The position numbers and the translations under genes are program-made. The notes below the pieces were generated by a model. It was not told the origin of the DNA, ran no database searches, and saw only the letters and a program-made list of their open reading frames with translations. Below are positions 1 to 8,673 of a stretch of DNA of 25,606 nucleotides, piece after piece; position 1 is the stretch's first letter; every line of letters starts with the position of its first letter. This DNA is from Gammaproteobacteria bacterium. GTDB lineage: Bacteria; Pseudomonadota; Gammaproteobacteria; Steroidobacterales; Steroidobacteraceae. The stretch is taken from positions 1-25,606 of the forward strand of contig JASHVF010000259.1 of NCBI GenBank assembly GCA_030039615.1, written 5' to 3'.

Positions 1-3
1 CAG

Positions 4-761
<758 letters not shown>

Positions 762-765
<4 letters not shown>

Positions 766-1727
766 GGGCGCTCGCTCACCAGGCCGACAAAGATGTCCTC
801 GAGCGAGCTCTCGCTCGAGTGCAGGTCGCGGAATTCGATACCGAGCTCGCCGAGGCGGCGCAGCAGCGTCGGGATGCCGGTCTCGCGGGTGTGCGCCTCG
901 AAGGTATACACCAGCGTCTCACCGCTGTCGGTGAGCTCCAGGGGATATTCCCGCAGCCCCGCCGGCACCGCCGCGAGCGGCTGCTGCAGGCGCACGACCA
1001 GCTGCCGCTTGCCGAGCTTCTGCATCAGCAGCGACTTGTCCTCCACCACGATGAGCTCACCCTTGTGGATGACGCCGATCCGGTCGGCCATCTGCTCGGC
1101 TTCCTCGATGTAGTGAGTCGTCAGGATGATGGTCACGCCAGCGTCGCGCAGCCTCCTCACCAGCTGCCACATGTCGCGGCGCAGCTCCACATCGACCCCC
1201 GCGGTCGGCTCGTCGAGGAACAGGATGGTCGGCTGGTGCGCGAGCGCCTTGGCGATCAGCACGCGGCGTTTCATCCCGCCGGAGAGCGTCATGATCTTCG
1301 CGTCACGGCGCTCCCACAGCGACAGCTCGCGCAGCACGCGCTCGCAGTGCGCCGCATCCGGCGCCCGGCCGAACAGACCGCGGCTGAAATTCACGGTCGC
1401 GAGCACGGTCTCAAAGGTGTCGGTGTGCAGCTCCTGCGGCACCAGCCCGATGCGCGCGCGCGCCGCGCGGTAGTCGCGCAGGATGTCGTGGCCGTCCGCC
1501 AGCACCGTGCCGGCGCTCGGCGTGACGATGCCGCAGATGATGTTGATGAGCGTGGTCTTGCCGGCGCCGTTCGGACCGAGCAGGGCGAAGATCTCGCCGC
1601 GCCGGATGGTGAGGTCGATGCTCTTCAGGGCCGTGAGGCCGTTGGCGTACACCTTGCGCACGCCCGCAACCTCGACCATCGGGCCGGCCGCCGCCGCGCC
1701 TGCCGCGCTGGCGAGGGCGCCGGTCAC
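762..1727 (-). CDS. ABC transporter ATP-binding protein
   Basis: This is the ATPase subunit of the ABC-2 exporter whose permease follows with a 4-base overlap. Walker A (GPNGAGKTT), the ABC signature (LSGGMKRR), Walker B (ILFLDEP) and the switch histidine (ILTTHYIEEAE) are all present, so it should be active. The C-terminal ~80 residues, after the helical domain, are the extension usual in DrrA/CcmA-like ATPases of ABC-2 systems. The start is uncertain. The longest frame begins with GTG at 1727 and adds a 16-residue Ala-rich leader. An ATG at 1679 gives MVEVAGVRKVYANG, the normal N-terminus of this family, with 305 residues. Neither has a strong ribosome binding site. The gene diverges from the TIR gene across 73 bases. 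Confidence 0.92.
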
Positions 1728-1800
1728 GCGCCCCGCCGCGAGTGAAATCCGGCGACTTTTGCCCTAACCTTGCTCACCCAACTCCTGCCCTCGCCAGCCG

Positions 1801-3084
1801 ATGTCAGACGCCGCGCCCGCCGCTGCCCCGCGCCCACCGTCGCCGTCGGTGTTCCTCAGCTACGCCTCGGAGGATCGCAAGGCGGCGCAGGCCCTGAGGG
1901 ACGCTCTCATCAGCTACGGGCTCGAGGTCTGGTACGACGAGAGCGGACTCGACGGAGGAGACGCCTGGGACCAGAAGATCCGCAGGCAGATACGCGAGTG
2001 CGATTTTTTCATGCCGCTGATATCGGCGCAAACCGACGCGCGGCCCGAAGGCTACTTCCGCCGCGAGTGGCGCCTGGCCGTCGAGCGCACGCTCGACATG
2101 GCCGACGATCACACCTTCATCCTGCCGATCGTCATCGATGACACGACCCAGGCGCGCGCGCGCGTGCCGGACAAGTTCCTGACCGTGCAGTGGACGCGCG
2201 TCCCGGGCGGGCAGCCGCTGCCGGCGCTCGAGGCGCTGTGCCGGCGGCTGCTCGCCGGACAAGGTCCCGCGCCGCCGCCGCGCACCACGCCTGACCGGCC
2301 CGCGAGGGTGGCGGCCGAGCCGCCGCGCGCTTTCCCGGCATTCCCGCAGGCCGAGCCGGGCCACAGCGTGCGCTTCGGTTTCCAGGTGATCGGCTGGGCA
2401 CTGCAGTGCGCCTGGATCGGCTTCCAGCGGCTGCCGCGTTTCATCCGCTGGATCGTCTGGCTGTGGCTGCTCGCCATCGTCCTCGCCAAGGCCTGCAGCT
2501 CCCCGAACCGGCACGGCGAGCGCGACGAGGATCGCTCGGCGCCAGCGGCACTGCCGGCCAGCGGGCAGCTCTCCCCCGCGGACGCCGCGAAGCTCCGCGA
2601 GATCTCCGAGGCCTACCAGGGAGGCTCTGCCAAGGACTACGCCAGGCTCGGCACCGAGATCGCGCAGGCGTTCTCGAGCGAGATCGGCAAACAGGTGGCG
2701 GCGGCGGAGAACCCGCTGCTCGCGGTCCCGTTCTCCTCCCCGCCGGGCGATGCGCCGGCGCGCAAACTCGCCGACGCCACGTTCGCGCAGATCTACGGCC
2801 GGGTGGCGCTCTCGCGCCACGGCCACGTGGGGCTGCTGCCGGACCCGCCGGCCACGTCCGATCCCGCGGCGGCGGTCAAAGCTGCGCGTGAGCACGAAGC
2901 CAAATACGTGCTGGTCGGCACCGTGGAGCAGGGGTCGGCCGCTCAGAGCCTGGTGGTCAAGCTCCTGAAGGTCGCCGACGGCTCGCTGCTCTGGTCGGGC
3001 GCATTTCCGGTCGCGGGCGCCGACCCCGCGGCGATCGCGGCGCAGGTGGACGCCAGGGTGCCGGCGCTCGATGACGACGACTGA
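1801..3084 (+). CDS. TIR-domain protein with membrane segment and TolB_N-like C-terminal domain
   Basis: The 427-residue protein opens with a TIR domain (about 15-135). VFLSYASEDR is the first strand, WYDESGL follows, and YFRREW places Glu89 where TIR NADases carry their catalytic glutamate. A Pro/Ala/Arg-rich linker (about 150-185) leads to a hydrophobic Trp-rich segment at 214-231 that is probably a single membrane helix. After a charged linker, residues 290-420 resemble the small alpha/beta domain that follows signalling domains in some cyclase and TPR proteins; AKYVLVGTVEQG and LLKVADGSLLWSG are the recognisable parts. TIR proteins act as NAD-cleaving defence effectors or as signalling scaffolds, and which applies here is unknown. 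No Shine-Dalgarno is obvious before the ATG. A small repeat protein follows 39 bases downstream. Confidence 0.85.
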   Translation: MSDAAPAAAPRPPSPSVFLSYASEDRKAAQALRDALISYGLEVWYDESGLDGGDAWDQKIRRQIRECDFFMPLISAQTDARPEGYFRREWRLAVERTLDMADDHTFILPIVIDDTTQARARVPDKFLTVQWTRVPGGQPLPALEALCRRLLAGQGPAPPPRTTPDRPARVAAEPPRAFPAFPQAEPGHSVRFGFQVIGWALQCAWIGFQRLPRFIRWIVWLWLLAIVLAKACSSPNRHGERDEDRSAPAALPASGQLSPADAAKLREISEAYQGGSAKDYARLGTEIAQAFSSEIGKQVAAAENPLLAVPFSSPPGDAPARKLADATFAQIYGRVALSRHGHVGLLPDPPATSDPAAAVKAAREHEAKYVLVGTVEQGSAAQSLVVKLLKVADGSLLWSGAFPVAGADPAAIAAQVDARVPALDDDD

Positions 3085-3123
3085 GTGCAAACATCGTAAG
3101 ATCGCGGCGCATGGTGCCCCAAC

Positions 3124-3765
3124 GTGGCTGACGCAAAGATCCGCCCCGACGAGCTGCGCCTCAAACCCGGCGTCTCACTGAGCCAGACGCGTTTCGCACT
3201 CGCGAACTTCTGCCTGACCCACCTGAGCGCCGACGGCCAGTACTACGCCGACGTCATCGAGCTGTGCGTGGACACGCCGCGGCTGCAGGAGGTGCTCAAC
3301 ATCATCGCCGCCGAGGTCGCCAAGCGCTGCCCGGATCGCCTGCCGGCGCTCGCCGCCTGTGTGCGCGAGGCGAACGACACCGACCTGGAGAGCTCCGGCG
3401 CATCTCTGCCGCGCGCGGCACCGGCGCCTGCCGCCGCGGCCGCACCCGCACCCGCACCCGCGGCAACGCCAGCGCCGAGGAGCCCGGCGGCGGCCCCGCG
3501 CCCGGCGGCACGGCCACCGCCGGCGCCGCTGCAACTACTGCCCGCGGTCTCCCTCGCCCAGGCGCGCTTCACGCTCTCGGACTTCTGCCTCGATCAGTTC
3601 GGCGCGCGCAGCCAGCCGCTGGTGGACGCCGTCAACGCGAGCGCCGACGTGCGTGCGGTACAGGGCGTGCTGAACCGTATCGCCAAGGAGGTGAAGGAAC
3701 ACCAGCGCGACGCGCTCGAGAAGCTCCTCGAGTGCGTGCGCGAGATCAACTCGACCAGCGAATAG
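3124..3765 (+). CDS. Protein with two copies of an unrecognised ~70-residue domain
   Basis: I do not recognise this 213-residue protein. It consists of two related domains, residues 13-85 and 138-211, joined by an Ala/Pro-rich linker (about 92-137). The copies share a clear pattern: VSLSQTRFALANFCL against VSLAQARFTLSDFCL, VLNIIAAEV against VLNRIAKEV, and CVREAND against CVREINS. Both look all-helical. There is no signal peptide or membrane segment, so it should be cytoplasmic. The start is GTG at 3124; the ATG at 3111 is in another frame. It lies 39 bases after the TIR gene on the same strand and is probably co-transcribed, which suggests a partner or adaptor for the TIR protein, but that is inference. 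It ends 10 bases from a convergent gene. Confidence 0.8.
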   Translation: MADAKIRPDELRLKPGVSLSQTRFALANFCLTHLSADGQYYADVIELCVDTPRLQEVLNIIAAEVAKRCPDRLPALAACVREANDTDLESSGASLPRAAPAPAAAAAPAPAPAATPAPRSPAAAPRPAARPPPAPLQLLPAVSLAQARFTLSDFCLDQFGARSQPLVDAVNASADVRAVQGVLNRIAKEVKEHQRDALEKLLECVREINSTSE

Positions 3766-3775
3766 CGCGGCTGCC

Positions 3776-5122
3776 TCAGGAGGGCGAGAGCTTGAAACGC
3801 CCGATCGATTTCTCGAGCAGCGCCAGCGTGCGGCCGATGCCCTTGGTCTGGCGCAGCAGCTCCTGCGAGGAGGCGTCGTCGCGTCCGCGCTGGAAGGCGT
3901 CGTAGGCGGTCTCGAACTTGCGCGACTGCGCGTTGACCTCGGCGGCGCCGCCGCTGACCGCCGCCACCAGGTTCTTGAGCTTCAACTGCATCACCTTGAG
4001 GGACGACATCAGGCTGTCCTCGCGCTTGCCGGCCACGCCGATGTCGATCGCCAGGTCGCCGTCGGCGATCTTCTTCATGTACTCGGCGGCCAGGCGCGGC
4101 TCGCCACCGAGCAGCTGCAGCACCTTGCGGTCGAGCAGCAGGAACAGGGTCAGCGAGATCGCCGCGCCGATCAGCAGGCCCACCAGCGCCACGCTGTAGC
4201 CGATCGAGCGGCTCACGGCGTGCAGCTCCCCGACCGGGTAGGCCGATACGATGGTGAGCCCCCACTCCGGCAGCGGCGTGCGCTCGATCACCCACGAGCC
4301 GTCCTGGTTGTCGAGGTGCTGCTGCACCTGCTCCTTCGTGGTCCAGGAGGGCAGGTAGCGCACCGAATGCTCATCGACCACCGCGACGAAGCCGCTCTGC
4401 AGCACGCGCGCGCGATCGAGCGCGTCGCTCAGCACCGGCAGCTCCGCCTTGTAGCCCATGTAGGTGATGCCGATGTAATCGCCGTTCTTGGCGTACAGCG
4501 GCTCGTAACCGGTGATGTAGGGGCTGCCGAGGATGTCGACGACGCCGTAGAAAGCGACCCCCTGGCTGAGCGCCGCGTAGGCCCTGGTGGTGTTGTTGAG
4601 CTCGGTGCCGACGGCGCGCTTGCCGTTGTCCTTGAGCACGTTGGTGGCGATACGCACGAAGCGGTCGCCGTCCTTGGAGAAGATGGTCGCGGTGCCCTTC
4701 AGCATGCGCGTCACGTAGTCGACGATCTCGAAGTTGCCGGCCTCGCTCTTGCCGCCGACCAGGATGTCGGGTGCGCTCTTGTCGGCGACCGTAACCGGGG
4801 GGCCCTTCTCGGCGCCGCCGCGCGCGGCGATCTGCTCCTTGAGCAGGTTCATGCCGCCGTGGGTGCGCTCCTCCATCAGGGTCTCGGTGGCGACGAATGC
4901 GGACTGGATCGCGGTGACGTTGTCCGCCACCTGCCGCCGCACCGCGAGCTCCTCGTGATGCGTCGCCCACACTGAGAAGCCGATGGCGCCGGCGCTGACC
5001 AGGAGCAGCGCCACGATCGCCACGGGAAGAACGACCTGAAACCGGAATCCACGGAACACGGCTGACTCCCCAACCCCTGAACCGGGGTCTTGCGACCTGA
5101 GTGGCGTAATTTGCCCGCCCAC
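3776..5122 (-). CDS. Cache-HAMP membrane sensor lacking an output domain
   Basis: The 448-residue protein has the front half of a chemoreceptor or sensor kinase. It has a membrane helix (about 27-51), a periplasmic double-Cache region (about 60-295; DGDRFVRIATNV, GVVDILGSPYITGYEP and NGDYIGITYMGYK are typical of Cache_3-Cache_2 receptors), a second membrane helix (305-330) and a HAMP-like segment (330-382). It then ends after a ~65-residue helix. The conserved chemoreceptor tip, and any kinase, cyclase or GGDEF domain, are absent, and the stop is clean with no frameshifted remainder downstream. The longest frame starts with GTG at 5122. A second GTG at 5059, preceded by GGGGAG, would give a more typical N-terminus and 427 residues. 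The ligand may be a small organic acid, as for other Cache receptors, but this is not shown. Confidence 0.8.
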   Translation of the reverse strand: MGGQITPLRSQDPGSGVGESAVFRGFRFQVVLPVAIVALLLVSAGAIGFSVWATHHEELAVRRQVADNVTAIQSAFVATETLMEERTHGGMNLLKEQIAARGGAEKGPPVTVADKSAPDILVGGKSEAGNFEIVDYVTRMLKGTATIFSKDGDRFVRIATNVLKDNGKRAVGTELNNTTRAYAALSQGVAFYGVVDILGSPYITGYEPLYAKNGDYIGITYMGYKAELPVLSDALDRARVLQSGFVAVVDEHSVRYLPSWTTKEQVQQHLDNQDGSWVIERTPLPEWGLTIVSAYPVGELHAVSRSIGYSVALVGLLIGAAISLTLFLLLDRKVLQLLGGEPRLAAEYMKKIADGDLAIDIGVAGKREDSLMSSLKVMQLKLKNLVAAVSGGAAEVNAQSRKFETAYDAFQRGRDDASSQELLRQTKGIGRTLALLEKSIGRFKLSPS

Positions 5123-5243
5123 TGCCGCCCCCGATGTCTACGGCGTCGCAGAAATCAAGCATTTCGCCCGCCGGCCGCCGCCGCAGCGTCGCAAAGCGAG
5201 CCCGGCAGCACCCGCCGAGGCGGCCCGCGGCCTCCCGCCGGCG

Positions 5244-5263
5244 GCGGCTTGTAATAAAGCCGC
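5244..5263 (+). promoter_or_regulatory. Inverted repeat upstream of the amidohydrolase gene
   Basis: Seven-base arms GCGGCTT (5244-5250) and AAGCCGC (5257-5263) flank the six bases GTAATA. The repeat overlaps the candidate -35 box of the promoter at 5249-5276, so it could be an operator. Without a U tract it is a poor terminator. GC-rich DNA produces such repeats by chance. Confidence 0.3.
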
Positions 5264-5276
5264 GCCGCCCTACACT
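5249..5276 (+). promoter_or_regulatory. Candidate sigma-70 promoter for the amidohydrolase
   Basis: TTGTAA (5249-5254) and TACACT (5271-5276) are 16 bases apart. Each matches four of the six consensus bases. They lie 38 bases before the preferred ATG at 5314, in the most AT-containing patch of the 191-base divergent gap. This supports the short start rather than the 60-codon upstream extension. Confidence 0.35.
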
Positions 5277-5313
5277 GCGCGCTGCCCTGCCCGCAACCTG
5301 CCCCGGAGACGCC

Positions 5314-6591
5314 ATGCGTATCACGCCCATCGCCACCGGCGCGCTCGCCGCGCTATGCCTCGCCGCGGCCGCCGGCGCGGATACCGTGGTGATCACCGCC
5401 GCGCGGATGGTCGACGTGCTCGCCGGCCGCGAGGTCGACCGCCCCCAGGTCGTGATCACGGACGGGCGCATCGCGAGCGTCGGCAGGGCCGGCGATGCGG
5501 CGCCGGACGGGGCGCGCAAGCTCGATCTCGGGGAGCGGACGCTGCTGCCCGGGCTCATCGACATGCACGTGCACCTCACCGCCGATCCGACCCTCAGCGG
5601 CTACCGGCGCCTGGAGTTCACCGACGCCTTCTGGATGACGGTCGGGGTGGCCAACGCCCGCCGCACGCTCGAGGCGGGCTTCACGACCGTGCGCAACGTC
5701 GGCTCGAGCGGCTACGACGACGTCGGGCTCATGCAGGGCATCAACCGCGGCTACATCGTCGGTCCGCGCATCGTGCCGGCGACCTACGCGATCGGCTCGA
5801 CCGGCGGACACTGCGACGCCACGCAGTTTCCCCCGTCGATCACCACTCCCAACACACAGATCGCCAACTCGCCGGACGAGTACCGCGCGCTGGTGCGCAA
5901 GGTGCACAAGTACGGCGCGCAGGTCATCAAGGTGTGCATGACCGGCGGCGTGCTGTCGAAGGGCGACAGCGTCGGCGCGCAGCAGGTGTCGCTCGAGGAG
6001 ATCAAGGCCGTGGTCGAGGAGGCCCATCGCCTCGGGCTGCGCGTCGCGGTGCACGCGCACGGCACCGAAGGCATCAACGACGCCCTGCGCGCCGGCGTCG
6101 ACACGATCGAGCACGCGAGCCTCGCGGATGCCGAGAGCTTCCGTCTGGCGAAGGAGCACGGCGCCTGGTTCGACATGGACATCTACGACGACGATTACAT
6201 CCTGGCCGAGGGCGTCAGGAACGGCGTGTTTGCCGAGAGCCTCGAGAAGGAGCGCATGATCGGACTCAAGCAGCGCCAGACGTTCCGCGCCGCGCACGCG
6301 GCCGGCGTCAAGATGCTCTTCGGCACCGACGGCGGCGTCTACCCGAACGGGCTGAACGCGCGCCAGTTCGCCAAGATGGTCGAGTGGGGCATGACGCCGA
6401 TGGAAGCGATCCAGGCCGCGACCCGCAGCGCCGCCGAGGCGCTCGACAGGACCGCCGACGTCGGCGCGATCGCCCCGGGGCGCTTCGGCGACCTGATCGC
6501 GGTCGACGGCGATCCGCTCAAGGACGTGCGCGTGCTCGAGAACGTCGCGATCGTGATCAAGGGCGGCGTGCTGGTAAAGGGCGCGCCCTGA
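5314..6591 (+). CDS. Exported metal-dependent amidohydrolase (imidazolonepropionase/prolidase-like)
   Basis: The 425-residue protein starts with a Sec signal peptide (about 1-22, ending AGA-DT) and so acts in the periplasm or outside the cell. The amidohydrolase metal ligands are present: His85 and His87 (MHVHLT), Lys206 (QVIKVCMTGG, the carbamylated lysine position), His247 (VHAHG, which also contains His249), His267 (DTIEHAS) and Asp339 (FGTDGG). That is a full binuclear site. The C-terminal NPxKD-like end (VDGDPLKDVRVLE) completes the small beta domain. Relatives hydrolyse Xaa-Pro dipeptides or other cyclic amides, and the substrate here is unknown. I chose ATG 5314, after a GGAGA ribosome site. 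The frame is open back to 5134, but that part is Arg-rich, low-complexity and overlaps the candidate promoter. Confidence 0.9.
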   Translation: MRITPIATGALAALCLAAAAGADTVVITAARMVDVLAGREVDRPQVVITDGRIASVGRAGDAAPDGARKLDLGERTLLPGLIDMHVHLTADPTLSGYRRLEFTDAFWMTVGVANARRTLEAGFTTVRNVGSSGYDDVGLMQGINRGYIVGPRIVPATYAIGSTGGHCDATQFPPSITTPNTQIANSPDEYRALVRKVHKYGAQVIKVCMTGGVLSKGDSVGAQQVSLEEIKAVVEEAHRLGLRVAVHAHGTEGINDALRAGVDTIEHASLADAESFRLAKEHGAWFDMDIYDDDYILAEGVRNGVFAESLEKERMIGLKQRQTFRAAHAAGVKMLFGTDGGVYPNGLNARQFAKMVEWGMTPMEAIQAATRSAAEALDRTADVGAIAPGRFGDLIAVDGDPLKDVRVLENVAIVIKGGVLVKGAP

Positions 6592-6605
6592 GGCGCGGCC
6601 GCGCC
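6592..6605. terminator. Palindrome in the convergent gap; possible shared terminator
   Basis: A perfect 14-base GC palindrome (GGCGC GGCC GCGCC) begins directly after the amidohydrolase stop. It fills most of the 19-base gap to the convergent dehydrogenase gene. It could fold as a short hairpin on either RNA strand, but no U tract follows, so terminator function is only possible. Confidence 0.25.
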
Positions 6606-6610
6606 GCCGC

Positions 6611-7357
6611 TCACCAGATGCCGCCGAGCGCGACGGTGATTGCCTCACCGTTGACGCCGCCGGCGGCCGCGCTGCAGAGGAAGGCGATCACCTCGGCGAC
6701 CTCGCGCGGCTCGAGCACGCGGTTCTGCGGATAGATCGCGGCGCGCTCGCGCCACACTGCCTCCGGGGTGATGCCGCGGCGCGCGGCCTCGGTCTGCGCC
6801 GAGCGCTCGGCCATCGCCGTGCGCACCCAGCCCGGCAGCACCGCGTTGGAGGTGACGCCGAAGGGGCCGGCGTCCTGGGCAACGGCACGCGAGAGGCCGA
6901 TGAGCCCGTGCTTGGAGGCGGTATAAGCGCTGCCCGAGCGCTCCGCCTTCTCACCCGCCGTTGAGCTCGTGAATACCAGCCGGCCGAAGCCGCGCTGGCA
7001 CATGCCGCCGACCGTGCGACGTGCCAGCTCGAAGGGGCCGTCGAGGTTGATGCGCATGGTCTCGCGCCAGACCTCGGGGTCCTGCTCCCACACGAGCCGC
7101 TCGTGGGCCGAGCCGATGCCGTGATTCACGACCAGGATGTCGACGGGTCCGAGGCGCCGCTCGGTCTCGGCCACCGCGAGCGCGCAGCCCGCCGCCGTGC
7201 CGAGGTCGGCCGCCACGTATTCGAGTCCGACACTCTGAAGCTCGCTCGCGGTGCGCGCCGTGACCATGACGCGCGCGCCGGCCGCCGCCAGCAGCAGCGC
7301 CGCCTCGCGGCCGATGCCGCGCCCTCCGCCCGTGACCAGCGCTACCCGGCCGCTCAT
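6611..7357 (-). CDS. Short-chain dehydrogenase/reductase (SDR)
   Basis: This is a 248-residue classical SDR, an NAD(P)-dependent oxidoreductase. The cofactor motif TGGGRGIG is at residues 9-16, Asp51 (AADLG) lies in the adenine-contact region, and NHG (78-80) stands in for the usual NNAG. The catalytic residues are Ser131 or Ser132, Tyr145 and Lys149 (YTASK). PGWVRT follows the active site, and the C-terminus (VNGEAITVALGGIW) is typical of FabG-like members. The ATG at 7357 overlaps the stop of the upstream MFS gene (7354-7356), so the two are co-translated. The pairing suggests that the transporter imports a hydroxylated compound which this enzyme oxidises, but the substrate is unknown. The frame stays open upstream beyond the ATG only as a shadow of the MFS gene. 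Confidence 0.92.
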   Translation of the reverse strand: MSGRVALVTGGGRGIGREAALLLAAAGARVMVTARTASELQSVGLEYVAADLGTAAGCALAVAETERRLGPVDILVVNHGIGSAHERLVWEQDPEVWRETMRINLDGPFELARRTVGGMCQRGFGRLVFTSSTAGEKAERSGSAYTASKHGLIGLSRAVAQDAGPFGVTSNAVLPGWVRTAMAERSAQTEAARRGITPEAVWRERAAIYPQNRVLEPREVAEVIAFLCSAAAGGVNGEAITVALGGIW

Positions 7358-8598
7358 CGGGCCGGCGCCGCCTGGGCCGCGAGCTTGCGGTGCGAGTGCA
7401 GGCTGCGGTCGAACCAGAACAGCGCCCCGACCAGGAGCGCCATCGGCACGAGTCCCAGCGCGAAGGCCGTGCGCCCGTCGGTGGCGGCGAAGATGCGCCC
7501 GGTGATGAAGGAGCCCGAGGTGCCGCCGAGCGCCGAGAACACCACGATCAGGCCGGTCATCGCCGCGTGCCGGTCGAGCGGCAGCGAGCTCAGCATGGTC
7601 GAGCAGATCGTCGGGTAGATCGGAGCGAGACACAGCCCGAGCAGCGCCGGCAGGTAGGCGGCGAACGGCAGACTCGCCCAGTCGGTTGCCCCGGCGGCAC
7701 TCGCGCGCACCGACAGCACCAGGACGCCCGCCGCCGCGACCAGACAGCCGACCAGGAGGTTGCGCCAGTAGATGCGGCGCAGCGCGATGCTGGCGGAGAG
7801 GCGCCCGCAGGCCAACGCACCGGAATACAGGCTCGCGAGCTGCACGCTCAGCGTGACGGGGAGCTTCAGCTCCTCGCGGTTGAAGGTCGGCAGCCAGGTC
7901 TGCACCTGTTGCTCGATCAGCACGTAGAGAAACGCCGCCGCGAGGAACACCAGCACCTCCGGGTGCCGCAGCAGCCCGAGCATGCCGCGCAGCGGCGACT
8001 CGCTGGCAGGCTGCGTCGCGTGCGCGCCCGACTCGTCGAGCCGGGCGAACGCCACCAGCAGCGCCGCCGCCGCCGCGATGCCCGCCAGCAGCCAGTAGAC
8101 GTGCAGCCACACCGGGTCGCCCGGCGCGGCGCGGTTGATGAACATGCTGAACACCCAGGACGTCGACAGCACGCCGAGCATGAACAGTCCCTCGAGGAGA
8201 CTCGTGAGGCTCGCGTGGCGGTGCGGCTCGGGCGACAGCAGCCCGATCGAGGAATACACCGACACCTTGATGAGCGCGAAGCCGACGCCGACGGCGACGA
8301 ACATCAGGCGCGTGGTGAGGAACCCGGGCACGAGCGGCATCGCCATGCAGGCGAGCGAGACGAAGCTCAAGCCCAGAATCATCGAGCGGCGGTAGCCGAG
8401 CCGCGGCAGGTAGGCCGCCGCGCACAGCGAGGTGATCGCGATCGGCAGGTCCTTGCAGGCGTCGAGCGTCGAGGTGGCGACCTTGTCCACCCCGAAGGTC
8501 AGCATCGACTGCAGGATCACCGGCGCGACGCTGTTGAGCAGCATCGCGAACACGAAGTAGGTCGCCGCCAGCGCGACGATCATGACCAGGCGGTTCAT
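7354..8598 (-). CDS. MFS transporter (FucP-like)
   Basis: The 414-residue protein has about twelve hydrophobic segments in two halves, separated by a polar loop near residues 190-205 (ARLDESGAHATQPASESP). The first half carries LPRLGYRRS after the second helix, the usual MFS loop 2-3 region. Overall it resembles the sugar-permease side of the superfamily (FucP-like), although the substrate cannot be assigned. Its stop overlaps the ATG of the dehydrogenase, giving a coupled two-gene unit. The start is ATG at 8598; no strong ribosome site precedes it. The frame continues upstream for hundreds of codons, but only as an antisense shadow of the propeller gene. It diverges from that gene across 75 bases. 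Confidence 0.9.
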   Translation of the reverse strand: MNRLVMIVALAATYFVFAMLLNSVAPVILQSMLTFGVDKVATSTLDACKDLPIAITSLCAAAYLPRLGYRRSMILGLSFVSLACMAMPLVPGFLTTRLMFVAVGVGFALIKVSVYSSIGLLSPEPHRHASLTSLLEGLFMLGVLSTSWVFSMFINRAAPGDPVWLHVYWLLAGIAAAAALLVAFARLDESGAHATQPASESPLRGMLGLLRHPEVLVFLAAAFLYVLIEQQVQTWLPTFNREELKLPVTLSVQLASLYSGALACGRLSASIALRRIYWRNLLVGCLVAAAGVLVLSVRASAAGATDWASLPFAAYLPALLGLCLAPIYPTICSTMLSSLPLDRHAAMTGLIVVFSALGGTSGSFITGRIFAATDGRTAFALGLVPMALLVGALFWFDRSLHSHRKLAAQAAPAR

Positions 8599-8673
8599 TG
8601 ATGTTGAGATTACCCGAACTGATGTAAGGTTGGCGTCCTTTACCCGACGGGCCCGCTTGAGGGAGCGCAGCCG

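Noticed and set aside
1804..3090. A 428-codon frame antisense to the TIR gene
   Set aside because: It mirrors the TIR gene almost exactly, is dominated by Arg, Gly and Ala, and shows no motif. The TIR frame has clear domain signatures.
3441..3520. Short GCACCC-type tandem repeats
   Set aside because: They encode the Ala/Pro linker of the two-domain protein and do not extend outside it; they are coding low complexity, not a repeat element.
5134..5313. A 60-codon N-terminal extension of the amidohydrolase
   Set aside because: The extension is Arg/Pro/Ala-rich, would hide the signal peptide and runs across the candidate promoter and inverted repeat. ATG 5314 has a ribosome site and a normal signal peptide.
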